Source: Nitrososphaeria archaeon
Lineage (GTDB): Archaea > Thermoproteota > Nitrososphaeria > JACIWG01
DNA length: 56,725 nucleotides
Assembly (NCBI GenBank): GCA_026413865.1
Contig: JAOAKB010000009.1
Location: 1-56,725, forward strand
Reading direction: 5' to 3'
Both the position numbers and the translations under genes were made by a program. Below are positions 17,071 through 25,300 of the stretch, one piece after another. The notes below the pieces were generated by a model. The model was given only the letters and a program-made list of their open reading frames with translations. It made no database searches and was not told the origin of the DNA. The stretch's first letter is position 1. The number at the start of each line of letters is the position of its first letter.

Positions 17071-18315
17071 TCACCATATTAAATTCATCATATTAAATGG
17101 ACCATAAATTTCATCTATTCTAATAAGTTCGTTAAGTTTTGCTATACGTTCGCCTCCAACAACACCAGACTTAATAATTTCGCTTGAAACGCCCAGAGCA
17201 ATATGAGCAAGATGAGGGTCTACACTCTCACCTGATCTATGCGAAACTGCTACAATATACTTGTTCACTTTCGCTGCATTCGCGAATTCTATAGCATCAC
17301 CTAATGTACCTACTTGGTTAACCTTTAATATAACACCGTTTCCTGCCCCGACTTTCACACCATCCAAAAGCCTTTTTGTATTAGTTACGAATAGATCGTC
17401 TCCAACAATGTAGGTATTCTTAGCCTGTTTAGTCAATATCGCGAAACCTTCAAAATCATCTTCAAATAGAGGGTCTTCGATATAAATTGGAGAATACTTA
17501 TCTATTATCGTGAGCACAAAATTTATTTGACCCTCTCTTGAGAGAATCACGTTTCTGCGTGTATATTCATAGGATTTTGTTTCTGGATTATATAATGATG
17601 ATGATGCAAAATCTATACCCATCTTAACCTTGAAGCCAACCTTATCGCTAACGTTATTTACAGCTTCATAAACTATTTCTAACGCTTCTGTATCAGTTAA
17701 ATTTGGAGCCCAAGCACCTTCATCACCTTTCCCACCTGAAAAGGATGGATCCCTTTTTTCAATCAACCTTCTTACTTCCTTATGGACCAGAATATTAGCA
17801 TACACTGCATCATATACCCTTTTTGCGCCGATAGGAAGTGAAAGGAACTCTTGGATATCGGGGGAACCTGGACCAGCATGTTTTCCGCCGCCAAGTACAT
17901 TTCCCAAAGGAAATGGATGAGCATACCTCTTTCCTCCTCCTATAATTTTGAACATAGGTATTCCAAGAGCTTTTGCTGCAGCGTCAGCAGACGCAACAGT
18001 AATTGCGAAAGCAGCAGCACCTCCAATTTTGCTAAAGTTAGGTGTTTGATCAATTTCATGTAATATTTTTGATAAGCCGACTATATCATCAGCTTTAAAC
18101 CCTATAAGTTTCTTTGAATATTCCTTGAAAATTTGAAGTGCACTTTCTGGCCCCAATGGAGGAAATGCTACAGCTTCTCCTGCACCAGTACTTGCTCCAG
18201 CTGGAGCACAGGCGCGTCCAATGAAGCTATCTACAAGCACATCCACTTCAAACGCTTTTTCACCTCTACTGTTGAATACTATCCTTGCCTTCATATCCTT
18301 AATTTGAGTACTCAT
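17071..18315 (-). CDS. eno: Enolase
   Basis: The 414-residue enzyme interconverts 2-phosphoglycerate and PEP. It has FNSRGEKAFEVDVLVDSFIG, the loop PAGASTGAGEA, metal-binding GIDFASS and IYIEDPLFEDD, VGDDLFVTN, and catalytic lysine and histidine in ILKVNQVGTLGDA and VSHRSGESVD. It is embedded between rpoN and S2, a conserved archaeal order. The ribosome site gaggtgat precedes the ATG at 18315. Confidence 0.96.
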   Translation of the reverse strand: MSTQIKDMKARIVFNSRGEKAFEVDVLVDSFIGRACAPAGASTGAGEAVAFPPLGPESALQIFKEYSKKLIGFKADDIVGLSKILHEIDQTPNFSKIGGAAAFAITVASADAAAKALGIPMFKIIGGGKRYAHPFPLGNVLGGGKHAGPGSPDIQEFLSLPIGAKRVYDAVYANILVHKEVRRLIEKRDPSFSGGKGDEGAWAPNLTDTEALEIVYEAVNNVSDKVGFKVKMGIDFASSSLYNPETKSYEYTRRNVILSREGQINFVLTIIDKYSPIYIEDPLFEDDFEGFAILTKQAKNTYIVGDDLFVTNTKRLLDGVKVGAGNGVILKVNQVGTLGDAIEFANAAKVNKYIVAVSHRSGESVDPHLAHIALGVSSEIIKSGVVGGERIAKLNELIRIDEIYGPFNMMNLIW

Positions 18316-18319
18316 ACAA

Positions 18320-18553
18320 TCACCTCATAACTTGATATTCTTTACCCTTTCTATACACTGACTCTTCATATGGTAAAATTTGATCTATTATATCAACGTT
18401 TGTGATGAACATTCTTCTACAACAATATCTTTTAATTCCAAGATCGTCTAAAACCTTTCCAGGATCCTCACCAAGTCCAACACGCCTTTTAAACTCTTCA
18501 TACTTGTCCCCTATTAGGGAACCACATGTAAAACATCTAATAGGAACCATCAT
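18320..18553 (-). CDS. rpoN: DNA-directed RNA polymerase subunit N (RpoN, Rpb10 homolog)
   Basis: The protein starts [21 protein letters not shown] and has the atypical zinc motif CFTCG...YCCRRMF of Rpb10. It has 77 residues from the ATG at 18553, with aggtga upstream at good spacing. The frame stays open further upstream but only through the end of S9, so the longer version is not real. It helps assemble the D-L-N platform of the polymerase. Confidence 0.95.
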   Translation of the reverse strand: MMVPIRCFTCGSLIGDKYEEFKRRVGLGEDPGKVLDDLGIKRYCCRRMFITNVDIIDQILPYEESVYRKGKEYQVMR

Positions 18554-18560
18554 AGCATTT

Positions 18561-18965
18561 TCACCTATAGGACTTTTGGCGTCTCCTCCTTGGACCTGGG
18601 CCTCCAAACTTCTTTGGCTCAGTCTGTCTTGGATCACCTACAATAAGATATCGGTCATATTCGAGAAAACGCTTTTTCAACTCTTCAGAACCACTCCATT
18701 CAACTAGAGCGCGTGATATGGCCATTGCACAGGCTTCAGCCCTGCTCATAAAACCACCGCCTCTAACTTTTACATTAATATCAACTTTATTAGATATTTC
18801 TTTAGCCAAAAGTAGGGGAGTCATTATCCTTAATCTCGCAAATTCGGGTTGAAATATTTCAATCGGAACATTGTTTATCCAAACTCGTCCTTGACCAGAT
18901 GTTATAGTAGCTTGAGCGTAAGCAGTTTTTCTCCATCCATCCGATTGTACTACCTTCTTAGCCAT
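18561..18965 (-). CDS. rps9: 30S ribosomal protein S9 (uS9)
   Basis: The 134-residue protein has [40 protein letters not shown] and the basic C-terminus [12 protein letters not shown], whose last residues reach the P-site tRNA. The order L13-S9-RpoN is standard in archaea. Confidence 0.96.
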   Translation of the reverse strand: MAKKVVQSDGWRKTAYAQATITSGQGRVWINNVPIEIFQPEFARLRIMTPLLLAKEISNKVDINVKVRGGGFMSRAEACAMAISRALVEWSGSEELKKRFLEYDRYLIVGDPRQTEPKKFGGPGPRRRRQKSYR

Positions 18966-19414
18966 CAGAAGTTCACCTTATACCCTAGATGCTGTGAAAC
19001 CTCTCCAACACTAATATAAAATGATATTGGTTTCTTTGCCATAGCCTCGGGAAATACTACTTTTTCAATCTTTTCATATTCTTTAGGAACACCAAGAAAA
19101 ACTTTTAAACGGTCATATGCTAATGCACCCTTACTTTTTCTCATAGGAAGCATGCCCCTAACGGTTCTGGAAACAATATTTTCTGGACGTCTAGGATGAT
19201 ATGGCCCGTATTCTGGATTAACTCTACTTTTTATTTCCAAATTTGAAAGATATTCATTAATTTTAGACGTTCTAGACCCAGAAAGTAATATTTTTTCTGA
19301 GTTCACTATAACAACTCGATTTCCTTCTAAAAGAAGTTTAGCGACCTTTGAGGCAAGACGGCCAAGAATGTGTCCTGTTCCATCGACCACTATAATCTTT
19401 TCTTGCCCAACCAT
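18965..19414 (-). CDS. rpl13: 50S ribosomal protein L13 (uL13)
   Basis: VVDGTGHILGRLASKVAKLL opens the protein, followed by RPENIVSRTVRGMLPMRKSKG and LKVFLGVPKEY. The ATG at 19414 (149 residues) is preferred over the TTG two codons upstream because ggtggt lies at suitable spacing from it. It is followed without a gap by S9. Confidence 0.95.
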   Translation of the reverse strand: MVGQEKIIVVDGTGHILGRLASKVAKLLLEGNRVVIVNSEKILLSGSRTSKINEYLSNLEIKSRVNPEYGPYHPRRPENIVSRTVRGMLPMRKSKGALAYDRLKVFLGVPKEYEKIEKVVFPEAMAKKPISFYISVGEVSQHLGYKVNF

Positions 19415-19416
19415 TT

Positions 19417-19785
19417 TCAACCACCAAATATTTTAACATTAGAACCATCAGGAAAACGTTCTATAAACGCCGTCAAAGGCAAGAAGGTGCCACCGGCTTC
19501 AACAATCTTTTTTATAGCACTTTTTGATGCAAAAAGCGCGCCTACTGTAATAGGATGATCTATTAACCCGTCGCCTAAAAGCTTTCCAGGTACGAGTACA
19601 ACATCATTTTCTTTTGTCAACTTAGAAATTTTACCAACATTAATTTCAGGACGCCTAGACCTTGGCTTAAGTATCATTTCTTCAACACTAGACCAAAATT
19701 TTTTATTTCCAGTTTTAGATATACTTCTAATCTTTTTAATAGCCTCTTTTATTACAGGATTACTAACTCTTCTTTTCAACTTCAA
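19417..19785 (-). CDS. rpl18e: 50S ribosomal protein L18e (eL18)
   Basis: The 122-residue protein matches archaeal L18e: EINVGKISKLTKENDVVLVPG, KLLGDGLIDHPITVGALFAS and AGGTFLPLTAFIERFPDGSN. The start is a TTG overlapping the RpoD 3' end. A second TTG two codons on (19779) has better spacing to the ggtgg site, so the first residues are uncertain. Confidence 0.94.
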   Translation of the reverse strand: MKLKRRVSNPVIKEAIKKIRSISKTGNKKFWSSVEEMILKPRSRRPEINVGKISKLTKENDVVLVPGKLLGDGLIDHPITVGALFASKSAIKKIVEAGGTFLPLTAFIERFPDGSNVKIFGG

Positions 19786-20593
19786 CCACCATGTTAGAAA
19801 GATTACCTATCATTTTATCAACCTGTGATACAATTTCTTTAACTGCACTAAGTAATATTTGTCTAGCAGACATTGAACCAACACTTTCAATGATCAAAAT
19901 AAACCGGTCATCAGCTTCTTCTACACTTATACCTTTAGGATCTAACTTACAGGCTTTGACACATTGCATACAAAGATTACAGTTTAAAGGATTTTCAATC
20001 TGTAAGAGACCATCTTTTATAGAAAAAACGTTTTTAACACACATGTCAACACATACGCCACAATCATTACAAGATTTACCTTTAATTATTATTGGATACG
20101 ATTTAAGCACAGAAACAGTTGCAGCCTGCCACTTTGAATGATCCTTTCCTCTACCCAGTTTTGCGTAAGCTTCAAGCTTAACCTTCTGTCCAGGAGAAAG
20201 CTTCAGAATAGGAATATTAGGTGAAATTGGCTTCACATCCTCATCTTCAGATACGAGCTCACCAGAGTATACTGTTCGAACTCGGTCACCAGCTTCTACA
20301 TCTAAGACAAAAAGAACGCGGCATCTTGGACATCCTAATGAACTTTTACAATCACATTCTGCTGGAAGAACATATTTTCCAGCAGGCGTTTTTAACGGAA
20401 GCATAGCAAGTCTGTGGGCTATAACTTCATCATAAAAGGAGGATGAGTTTTCTAATATGACAACATCATCTATAGCCATTACGGGTACAAGGGAAAGAGC
20501 AGCCCTTCTAATTGCATTTATATATATACGTGGATAACCTTCGAATAGAACCTTAATCTTATCATAGGACTCCTCAAGAACCTTAACCTTCAT
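19763..20593 (-). CDS. rpoD: DNA-directed RNA polymerase subunit D (RpoD, Rpb3 homolog) with a two-cluster ferredoxin insert
   Basis: The protein starts at MKVKVLEESYDKIKVLFEGY (ATG 20593, 276 residues); sequence before it belongs to S11. INAIRRAALSLVPVMAIDDV is the alpha-like dimerisation motif. The inserted domain carries two complete 4Fe-4S signatures, CNDCGVCVDMC and CNLCMQCVKAC. Archaeal RpoD proteins hold zero, one or two clusters, and this one retains all eight cysteines. It overlaps L18e by 23 bases. Confidence 0.94.
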   Translation of the reverse strand: MKVKVLEESYDKIKVLFEGYPRIYINAIRRAALSLVPVMAIDDVVILENSSSFYDEVIAHRLAMLPLKTPAGKYVLPAECDCKSSLGCPRCRVLFVLDVEAGDRVRTVYSGELVSEDEDVKPISPNIPILKLSPGQKVKLEAYAKLGRGKDHSKWQAATVSVLKSYPIIIKGKSCNDCGVCVDMCVKNVFSIKDGLLQIENPLNCNLCMQCVKACKLDPKGISVEEADDRFILIIESVGSMSARQILLSAVKEIVSQVDKMIGNLSNMVVEVEKKS

Positions 20594-20594
20594 A

Positions 20595-21002
20595 CTACGC
20601 TCTCCTACCCCTTCTTCCACCAGGCTTACGTGTTGTATCATGAGGTATAGGTGTTACATCTTCAATTCTTGCAATCTTAAAACCAGCTCTAGCAAGAGCC
20701 CTTAAAGCTGAATTAAGACCAGGACCAGGAACTCTAGGACCAGTACCGCCAACAGCACGAACCTTTATTATAATTGAGGTAATGCCTTTTCTTTTTGCTT
20801 CTTCAGCACACGCCATCGCAGACTTAATGGCAGCATAAGGTGAAGATTCAAACCTGTCTGCTTTAACATGACGACCCCCAGAACTTATTGCAATAGTTTC
20901 TGCTCCAGAGAGGTCTGTAAAGTGAACTATTGTATTGTTATATGAGCTGTAAATGTGTACTACAGCCCACCTTTCTTCCTGGGAGGGAGTTGGTGTAGAC
21001 AT
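20595..21002 (-). CDS. rps11: 30S ribosomal protein S11 (uS11)
   Basis: The 135-residue protein has [39 protein letters not shown], the [20 protein letters not shown] loop and the basic end [12 protein letters not shown]. It lies between S4 and RpoD. Confidence 0.96.
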   Translation of the reverse strand: MSTPTPSQEERWAVVHIYSSYNNTIVHFTDLSGAETIAISSGGRHVKADRFESSPYAAIKSAMACAEEAKRKGITSIIIKVRAVGGTGPRVPGPGLNSALRALARAGFKIARIEDVTPIPHDTTRKPGGRRGRRA

Positions 21003-21007
21003 CTAAA

Positions 21008-21517
21008 TCAACCTTTTTGAGACTCTAAAACAACCTTTAATGGGCTATCGGCCCTTACCATAATAGAGTTTTCATCATTAACCATAATAAACATTCCAGG
21101 CCGCCTTACAACACGACCATTCATAACAATGTGTCCGTGAACAATAAACTGTCTTGCTTGATAGGGAGACTTAGCTAAACCCTTTCTCCAAACAATAGTC
21201 TGAAGCCTTCTCTCTAATATATCTTCAACAGTTAAGTTCAAAATATCGTCTAAGGTCGAGCCTTCATGAACAAAACCATATCGCAAAAGCTTTTTTAACA
21301 AAATACTTTCTTTAACCTTCCTCTCATTTTCTGGCATGGCTAAAAGTAGTCTAGCTTGACCCCTAATTTTTGAGAGGATAGTCTTAGCTTTCCAAAGCTC
21401 ACGCTTATTTCTTAAACCATAAGTACCTAACAGTTGAAGTTCAGATGCAAGAATATCGCTTCTCCAAGGCATTTTTGGAGAAGTATATTTTTTTCTAGGC
21501 TTTTTAGGGTCACCCAT
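21008..21517 (-). CDS. rps4: 30S ribosomal protein S4 (uS4)
   Basis: The 169-residue protein begins GDPKKPRKKYTSPKMPW, typical for archaea. The S4 RNA-binding domain follows: LERRLQTIVWRKGLAKSPYQ and ARQFIVHGHIVMNGRVVRRP. A gaggtg site precedes the ATG. It is the first gene after the promoter in the S13-S4 gap. Confidence 0.96.
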   Translation of the reverse strand: MGDPKKPRKKYTSPKMPWRSDILASELQLLGTYGLRNKRELWKAKTILSKIRGQARLLLAMPENERKVKESILLKKLLRYGFVHEGSTLDDILNLTVEDILERRLQTIVWRKGLAKSPYQARQFIVHGHIVMNGRVVRRPGMFIMVNDENSIMVRADSPLKVVLESQKG

Positions 21518-21566
21518 AAACTAGCACCTCTACAATAGTCTCTGCGCCCGCCTAATAAACAATGTA

Positions 21567-21585
21567 GTTATAAAGATTTTTAAAA
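21567..21585 (-). promoter_or_regulatory. TATA region upstream of the S4-S11-RpoD operon
   Basis: Minus-strand taaaaatctttataac lies 50-70 nt before the S4 ATG in the 85-nt gap between S13 and S4. It predicts a start near 21550 and a leader of about 30 bases carrying a gaggtg ribosome site. Confidence 0.38.
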
Positions 21586-21602
21586 TAGGATCCATAATAG
21601 TT

Positions 21603-22094
21603 TCACTTTTTGCCCTTTTCTTGACCCGCGGAAGGCTGAGTTTTAGCAGCACCCTTTCTTACACCAACAGTCATACCCTTTCTTCCAGTAGTTCTTGTCC
21701 TTTGACCACGAACCTTAAGGCCAAGAGAATGCCTGACACCCCTCCAACTCATAATTTCTTTTTCTCTTCTAATATCCTCCTTTATTATAAATTCTAGATC
21801 AGAACTTATTAAATGAGTATTTGACCCAGAAGAAGGGTCTTTTCTTCTATTCAAAAGATAAGGTAATTCAATAAAAGAATGTAAAGCCTTTACACAATCA
21901 TCAACCCTTTTTAAATCAGCTTCAGACAACGAACCCAACCTAACATTTGGGTCAAGGTTAAGCTTATTGATTATAGCATTTGCAGTAGTAAACCCAATAC
22001 CTTTTATGTCAGCTAAAGCTGCAATGAGTTTCTTTTTACCATTTAAGTCCCTACCACCCAACCTTACAACATGCCTAAACTCAGTTGAGGACAT
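21603..22094 (-). CDS. rps13: 30S ribosomal protein S13 (uS13)
   Basis: The 163-residue archaeal-length S13 has VRLGGRDLNGKKKLIAALAD, IKGIGFTTANAIINKL and SWRGVRHSLGLKVRGQRTRT, then TGRKGMTVGVRKG, with a lysine-rich tail. It contacts the tRNAs and L5 across the subunit interface. S13-S4-S11-RpoD is the usual archaeal alpha-like cluster. Confidence 0.96.
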   Translation of the reverse strand: MSSTEFRHVVRLGGRDLNGKKKLIAALADIKGIGFTTANAIINKLNLDPNVRLGSLSEADLKRVDDCVKALHSFIELPYLLNRRKDPSSGSNTHLISSDLEFIIKEDIRREKEIMSWRGVRHSLGLKVRGQRTRTTGRKGMTVGVRKGAAKTQPSAGQEKGKK

Positions 22095-22167
22095 ATCACT
22101 CTTCCTTACAAGCTCCCTATCAACACCCTTATTAATAGTTTTTATTCTTTTGCAAAAAATAAATTAT

Positions 22168-22629
22168 TTAGAATTTTTCATAACGCCATTCTATAACATC
22201 ATTATGGAAAACCTTAGTCTTTAAAGCGCCAGTTTGGGACAATTCACCATTGACATAAAACATCCAATATCTTGAAGTATTAACATCATTTTCAACACCA
22301 AAGATTTTAGTTACAAAAACATCACCAAATTTTTCAGAGTAAGTGTACTCTATTTTCTCATTTACTGCATATAATGTTGCATTAAGAACAGAAAAAGTAG
22401 TATCAAGATTATAGTGCACAGCTTTAGCAAAAACAGTACCATTTCCAAAATTTACTACAACTACAACAGTAGCATTTTTTAGCGAAGCCTCTTTAAAAAC
22501 TTTTAAGGAAGAAACTTCCTTTTCTAAAAGTTCAACACGATTAAAGTATGAGGCAGCAAAAACAGAGGCAAAAGTAGCCCATAAAATTAAGACTATAACA
22601 AGCAACTTAAGCTTATCCAAACCTAACAC
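22168..22629 (-). CDS. Membrane-anchored DUF4430-domain protein, putative solute-capturing partner of the ECF-S gene
   Basis: The 153-residue protein has a hydrophobic helix at about 8-27, an uncleaved-looking signal anchor, and then an external domain. The end, YWMFYVNGELSQTGALKTKV followed by DVIEWRYEKF, has the W-x-FYVNG...GA...D-x-I-W pattern of DUF4430, the fold shared with the C-terminal part of transcobalamin/intrinsic factor. Its start overlaps the ECF-S gene by 17 bases, so the two are co-expressed. A role in delivering cobalamin or a similar ligand is inferred. Confidence 0.68.
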   Translation of the reverse strand: MLGLDKLKLLVIVLILWATFASVFAASYFNRVELLEKEVSSLKVFKEASLKNATVVVVVNFGNGTVFAKAVHYNLDTTFSVLNATLYAVNEKIEYTYSEKFGDVFVTKIFGVENDVNTSRYWMFYVNGELSQTGALKTKVFHNDVIEWRYEKF

Positions 22630-23125
22630 CTCTTAACCTAGAAAAAATTTCTGGAATTACAAGAGAAGACAACATTGCATTAACAAATTCATGAACAGGG
22701 CCAAATGGATAAGGTGAAGGAAAAAAGAGCATAATTACTGCAACAATAATAGAATAATTGAAAATATATGCAAGGGTGACAGAAGTAAATAAATCATAGA
22801 AAAGTGTAGCAAAAAAACCAAGAAGAAATAAATTAAATCTTGAAACAGTACCATTAAATTTTGTGAACAGAGAACCAACAAGACCAACAAAACCCATAGC
22901 TGAAGCAGTAACTGTTGTCCATACGCCAGAACCAAAGAAAAGCATGTCAGTTATAACCATAGAAAAGAAACCAACAAGAAAACCAACAAGAGGGCCGGCG
23001 AAAAGCCCAGAAAATAGTGTAAAGAAAGCGACTGGTTTTATATTTGGAAGTGGTGCAAGTAGTATTCGTGATACAACTGTTGCTGCTGTTAATACTGTTA
23101 TTAGGGCAAGCTTTCTACTTTCCAT
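22613..23125 (-). CDS. ECF transporter substrate-binding (S) component
   Basis: The 170-residue protein has about five or six hydrophobic helices and the S-component layout: LITVLTAATVVSRILLAPLP then NIKPVAFFTLFSGLFAGPLV, GFLVGFFSMVITDMLFFG, and a glycine-rich region SAMGFVGLVGSL. It sits in the membrane and binds a vitamin or precursor; the ATPases and T component are not in this window and may be shared. The adjacent DUF4430 gene suggests cobalamin or cobamide as a ligand. A palindrome lies directly before its ATG. Confidence 0.78.
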   Translation of the reverse strand: MESRKLALITVLTAATVVSRILLAPLPNIKPVAFFTLFSGLFAGPLVGFLVGFFSMVITDMLFFGSGVWTTVTASAMGFVGLVGSLFTKFNGTVSRFNLFLLGFFATLFYDLFTSVTLAYIFNYSIIVAVIMLFFPSPYPFGPVHEFVNAMLSSLVIPEIFSRLRGVRFG

Positions 23126-23126
23126 C

Positions 23127-23145
23127 GTTGGATGGATAATCCAAC
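23127..23145 (-). promoter_or_regulatory. Palindrome at the ECF-S transcription start, putative operator
   Basis: Perfect 7-bp arms gttggat and atccaac are separated by five bases, ending one base before the ECF-S ATG. It coincides with the transcription start predicted from the TATA element at 23150-23163, a position where a bound repressor would block initiation. It could also act as an mRNA hairpin. The regulator is unknown. Confidence 0.5.
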
Positions 23146-23149
23146 CAAC

Positions 23150-23163
23150 TTAATAAATTTTAC
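23150..23163 (-). promoter_or_regulatory. TATA box of the ECF-S/DUF4430 pair
   Basis: Minus-strand taaaatttattaag predicts transcription starting near 23131, within a few bases of the ATG at 23125, so a nearly leaderless message. Confidence 0.45.
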
Positions 23164-23171
23164 TAAATCTT

Positions 23172-24527
23172 TTACAAAAGTTTATAAGGCTCAGGATGTA
23201 TTGTAACAACATATTCACCTAATGTTGTTCTAATCATATCTTCAATATAACTTATTTCTTTATGGACTTCATCAATTTTTAAATTTTCTGGAAATGAACA
23301 TGTTATGTCTATATACTTTTTCCCCGAACTTTTGTACATTCTTATTGATGAAACTTTTTTAACCTTTTTATTTAAATTAAGTATTTTTAGTATTTGATTT
23401 ATTATATGATCGTCATATATTATTTCGCCCTCTCCAGTTTCAGGATAACTTTCAATATGTATTGTTGTTTTTTGCAACATCGGAAAATTTGTTTTAATTT
23501 CTTCCTCTATCTTTTCTGAGATTTGATGGGCTTTAGAAAGTGGCATATTTGGATCCATTTCAATATGAAGGGTTAATATGTAGCCGTCTTTAGTTTTTGT
23601 TACTATAATTTGGTGCACACCTTTTACGTCACCGTTTTTTAAAGCAATTTTTTCAATCTTATCCGTTAATGATAACTCTTCTTCAATAGGCTCATAATGT
23701 ATTGTTGTAGTTACATTTTTGATAGCGTCACTAATCTTTTCTTCAACCATCGATATTATTTCATGAGCTTTTTCAATACCAATCTTTGAAGATAATAGAA
23801 TAGTCATTTCAACAAAATATTGGTCACCAACTTTTCTCATTCTAAAAGATTTGAAGCCTTTAATATCATGCATATCTTCTATAATAGACTTTATTTTTTG
23901 ATAATCCTTTTTTGGTGCAATATCACTTAGTTCAAGTGCACTCGCATAAATTAATCTTATACTAAGAAAGCCTAATAGAATAGATAGAATAATGGAGGCT
24001 AGAGAGTCAGCATAGCTAAAACCCATCCATGCTGCTGAAACACCTAAAAGTGCGATTATTGTTGAGGAAAAGTCTGCTATTGCATGCAACAAGTTCGCTC
24101 TAATTATAATGGCAGTATTTTTCGAAAGGATATAGATTCTATATACGTCAACAACCATGGTATATAGTACTGAAAATAATGCAATTGGAGCAAAATCCAA
24201 AAATAATTTTGTTCCAGTTAAAAACCTTATTATAGCCTCATATAAAATGAATAGACTGATACCCATAAGGGATAGACCCCCAAATAGGCTACCTAATGGT
24301 TCAATTTTTGAATGGCCATAAGTATGTTCTTCATCTGGAGGTTTGAGTGAAAGCTTTACTGCGTAAATTAACCAAAATGTTGTTAAAGCATCAAATAGGG
24401 CATGGGCGGAATCACTTAGAACAGCCATACTATTTGCTAACAAACCACCCAAAAATTCTACTAAAACTACAGATAATATCGCATAAAATGATAATTTTAA
24501 AGCCTTGAATTTAGAGTTGTGCATCAA
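23172..24527 (-). CDS. CDF-family metal cation exporter with three tandem C-terminal domains
   Basis: The 451-residue protein has six membrane segments within residues 10-200. Metal-site residues are H42-xxx-D46 (SDSAHALFD) and H148-xxx-D152 (LLHAIADFS), the HD/HD pattern linked to zinc transport. The tail is unusually long. A ferredoxin-like dimerisation domain seems to occur three times, at about 205-282, 285-365 and 370-450, each ending in a TIH-x-EP-like strand (TTIHYEP, TTIHIES, VTIHPEP). Standard family members have about 300 residues and one such domain. It lies downstream of the DUF4443 regulator. Start: TTG at 24527 or ATG at 24524. Confidence 0.87.
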   Translation of the reverse strand: MMHNSKFKALKLSFYAILSVVLVEFLGGLLANSMAVLSDSAHALFDALTTFWLIYAVKLSLKPPDEEHTYGHSKIEPLGSLFGGLSLMGISLFILYEAIIRFLTGTKLFLDFAPIALFSVLYTMVVDVYRIYILSKNTAIIIRANLLHAIADFSSTIIALLGVSAAWMGFSYADSLASIILSILLGFLSIRLIYASALELSDIAPKKDYQKIKSIIEDMHDIKGFKSFRMRKVGDQYFVEMTILLSSKIGIEKAHEIISMVEEKISDAIKNVTTTIHYEPIEEELSLTDKIEKIALKNGDVKGVHQIIVTKTKDGYILTLHIEMDPNMPLSKAHQISEKIEEEIKTNFPMLQKTTIHIESYPETGEGEIIYDDHIINQILKILNLNKKVKKVSSIRMYKSSGKKYIDITCSFPENLKIDEVHKEISYIEDMIRTTLGEYVVTIHPEPYKLL

Positions 24528-24596
24528 GCCAAACTATAATTTATTGGACGATATAGGTATTATCACCATAAATAGCTTTATGAAAGACAATACTAT

Positions 24597-25220
24597 TTAT
24601 GAGAAAAGGGATAAGGCAGCTGCAAAACACCCAATATATGCTTTTTGCCTATCTTCTGCAAAACATATTATTAACACATCCCCATCTTCGGGCTTACCTA
24701 AAGATTTTATTTTATTCCAAAATTTGTTTGGATAAAGTTGTTCTACATTTTCCCTTGTATTTGGAAACTTGAAACTTTCTTTTTCGTAAACCAACGTGAT
24801 CGCGCCAGTAGCACCATATTTTATTGCTTGGTCCCTTTGTTCTATCCCTTGAAACACTTTATACTTTAATTTTTTCGCTAAAACAATTACATTATATTTG
24901 CCTGGTGCAAGTGAATAAATATTATCCTCTATTATTAAAGGAAACATTTTTTTGAATTCTTTATAAAAGGTTAAACCTTTTTCGCTTAAGTAAACACCCT
25001 TTTTTGTTACATTAATTATAGAATTAGCTTTTAACCTTTTGAGAATTGTTCTTACAGATCCTTCACCAAGACCTAGAAAATGCGAAAGTTCTAACCTGCT
25101 TTTTGGTGCATATTCTCCAAGACAATATATTAGTAGGGCTACATGTGTATAATCAAAATATTCTTGTGGCCCAACATATTTTTTTGTTGTAAAACTTTTT
25201 AATTCGTCAATTAATGACAT
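24597..25220 (-). CDS. Winged-helix DUF4443-like transcriptional regulator
   Basis: The 207-residue protein has an N-terminal winged helix: SRLELSHFLGLGEGSVRTIL then KRLKANSIINVTKKGVYLSE. A C-terminal sensor-like domain follows, with VFQGIEQRDQAIKYGATGAI and VYEKESFKFP. This resembles archaeal DUF4443 proteins, whose ligand is not known. It is upstream of the CDF exporter on the same strand and divergent from the DUF4013 membrane protein, sharing an 80-nt control region. Metal sensing is a guess from the neighbourhood. Confidence 0.6.
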   Translation of the reverse strand: MSLIDELKSFTTKKYVGPQEYFDYTHVALLIYCLGEYAPKSRLELSHFLGLGEGSVRTILKRLKANSIINVTKKGVYLSEKGLTFYKEFKKMFPLIIEDNIYSLAPGKYNVIVLAKKLKYKVFQGIEQRDQAIKYGATGAITLVYEKESFKFPNTRENVEQLYPNKFWNKIKSLGKPEDGDVLIICFAEDRQKAYIGCFAAALSLFS

Positions 25221-25254
25221 AGAAATTCTCTTACTGCTTTATACTTTAATACTT

Positions 25255-25268
25255 TATAAATATTTATA
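25255..25268. promoter_or_regulatory. Palindromic TATA element shared by two divergent genes
   Basis: The perfect palindrome tataaatatttata lies 33 nt from the ATG at 25301 and 35 nt from the ATG at 25220. It can serve as the TATA box in both directions, so the DUF4443 regulator and the DUF4013 gene probably compete for one TBP site. Confidence 0.5.
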
Positions 25269-25300
25269 TATTCAAAAGAAAATACATACTATGATATAGT

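Noticed and set aside
18554-18637. N-terminal extension of RpoN
   Set aside because: The extra 28 codons lie within the end of S9. RpoN proteins begin at the MVPIRC segment, and a good ribosome site precedes the ATG at 18553.
22735-22935. Hydrophobic 66-codon frame inside the ECF-S gene
   Set aside because: Hydrophobic shadow of a membrane protein gene in another frame; no ribosome site.
22130-23172. A cobalamin riboswitch upstream of the ECF-S gene
   Set aside because: The predicted leader is only a few bases long, and no B12-box-like sequence is seen. The palindrome is better read as an operator.
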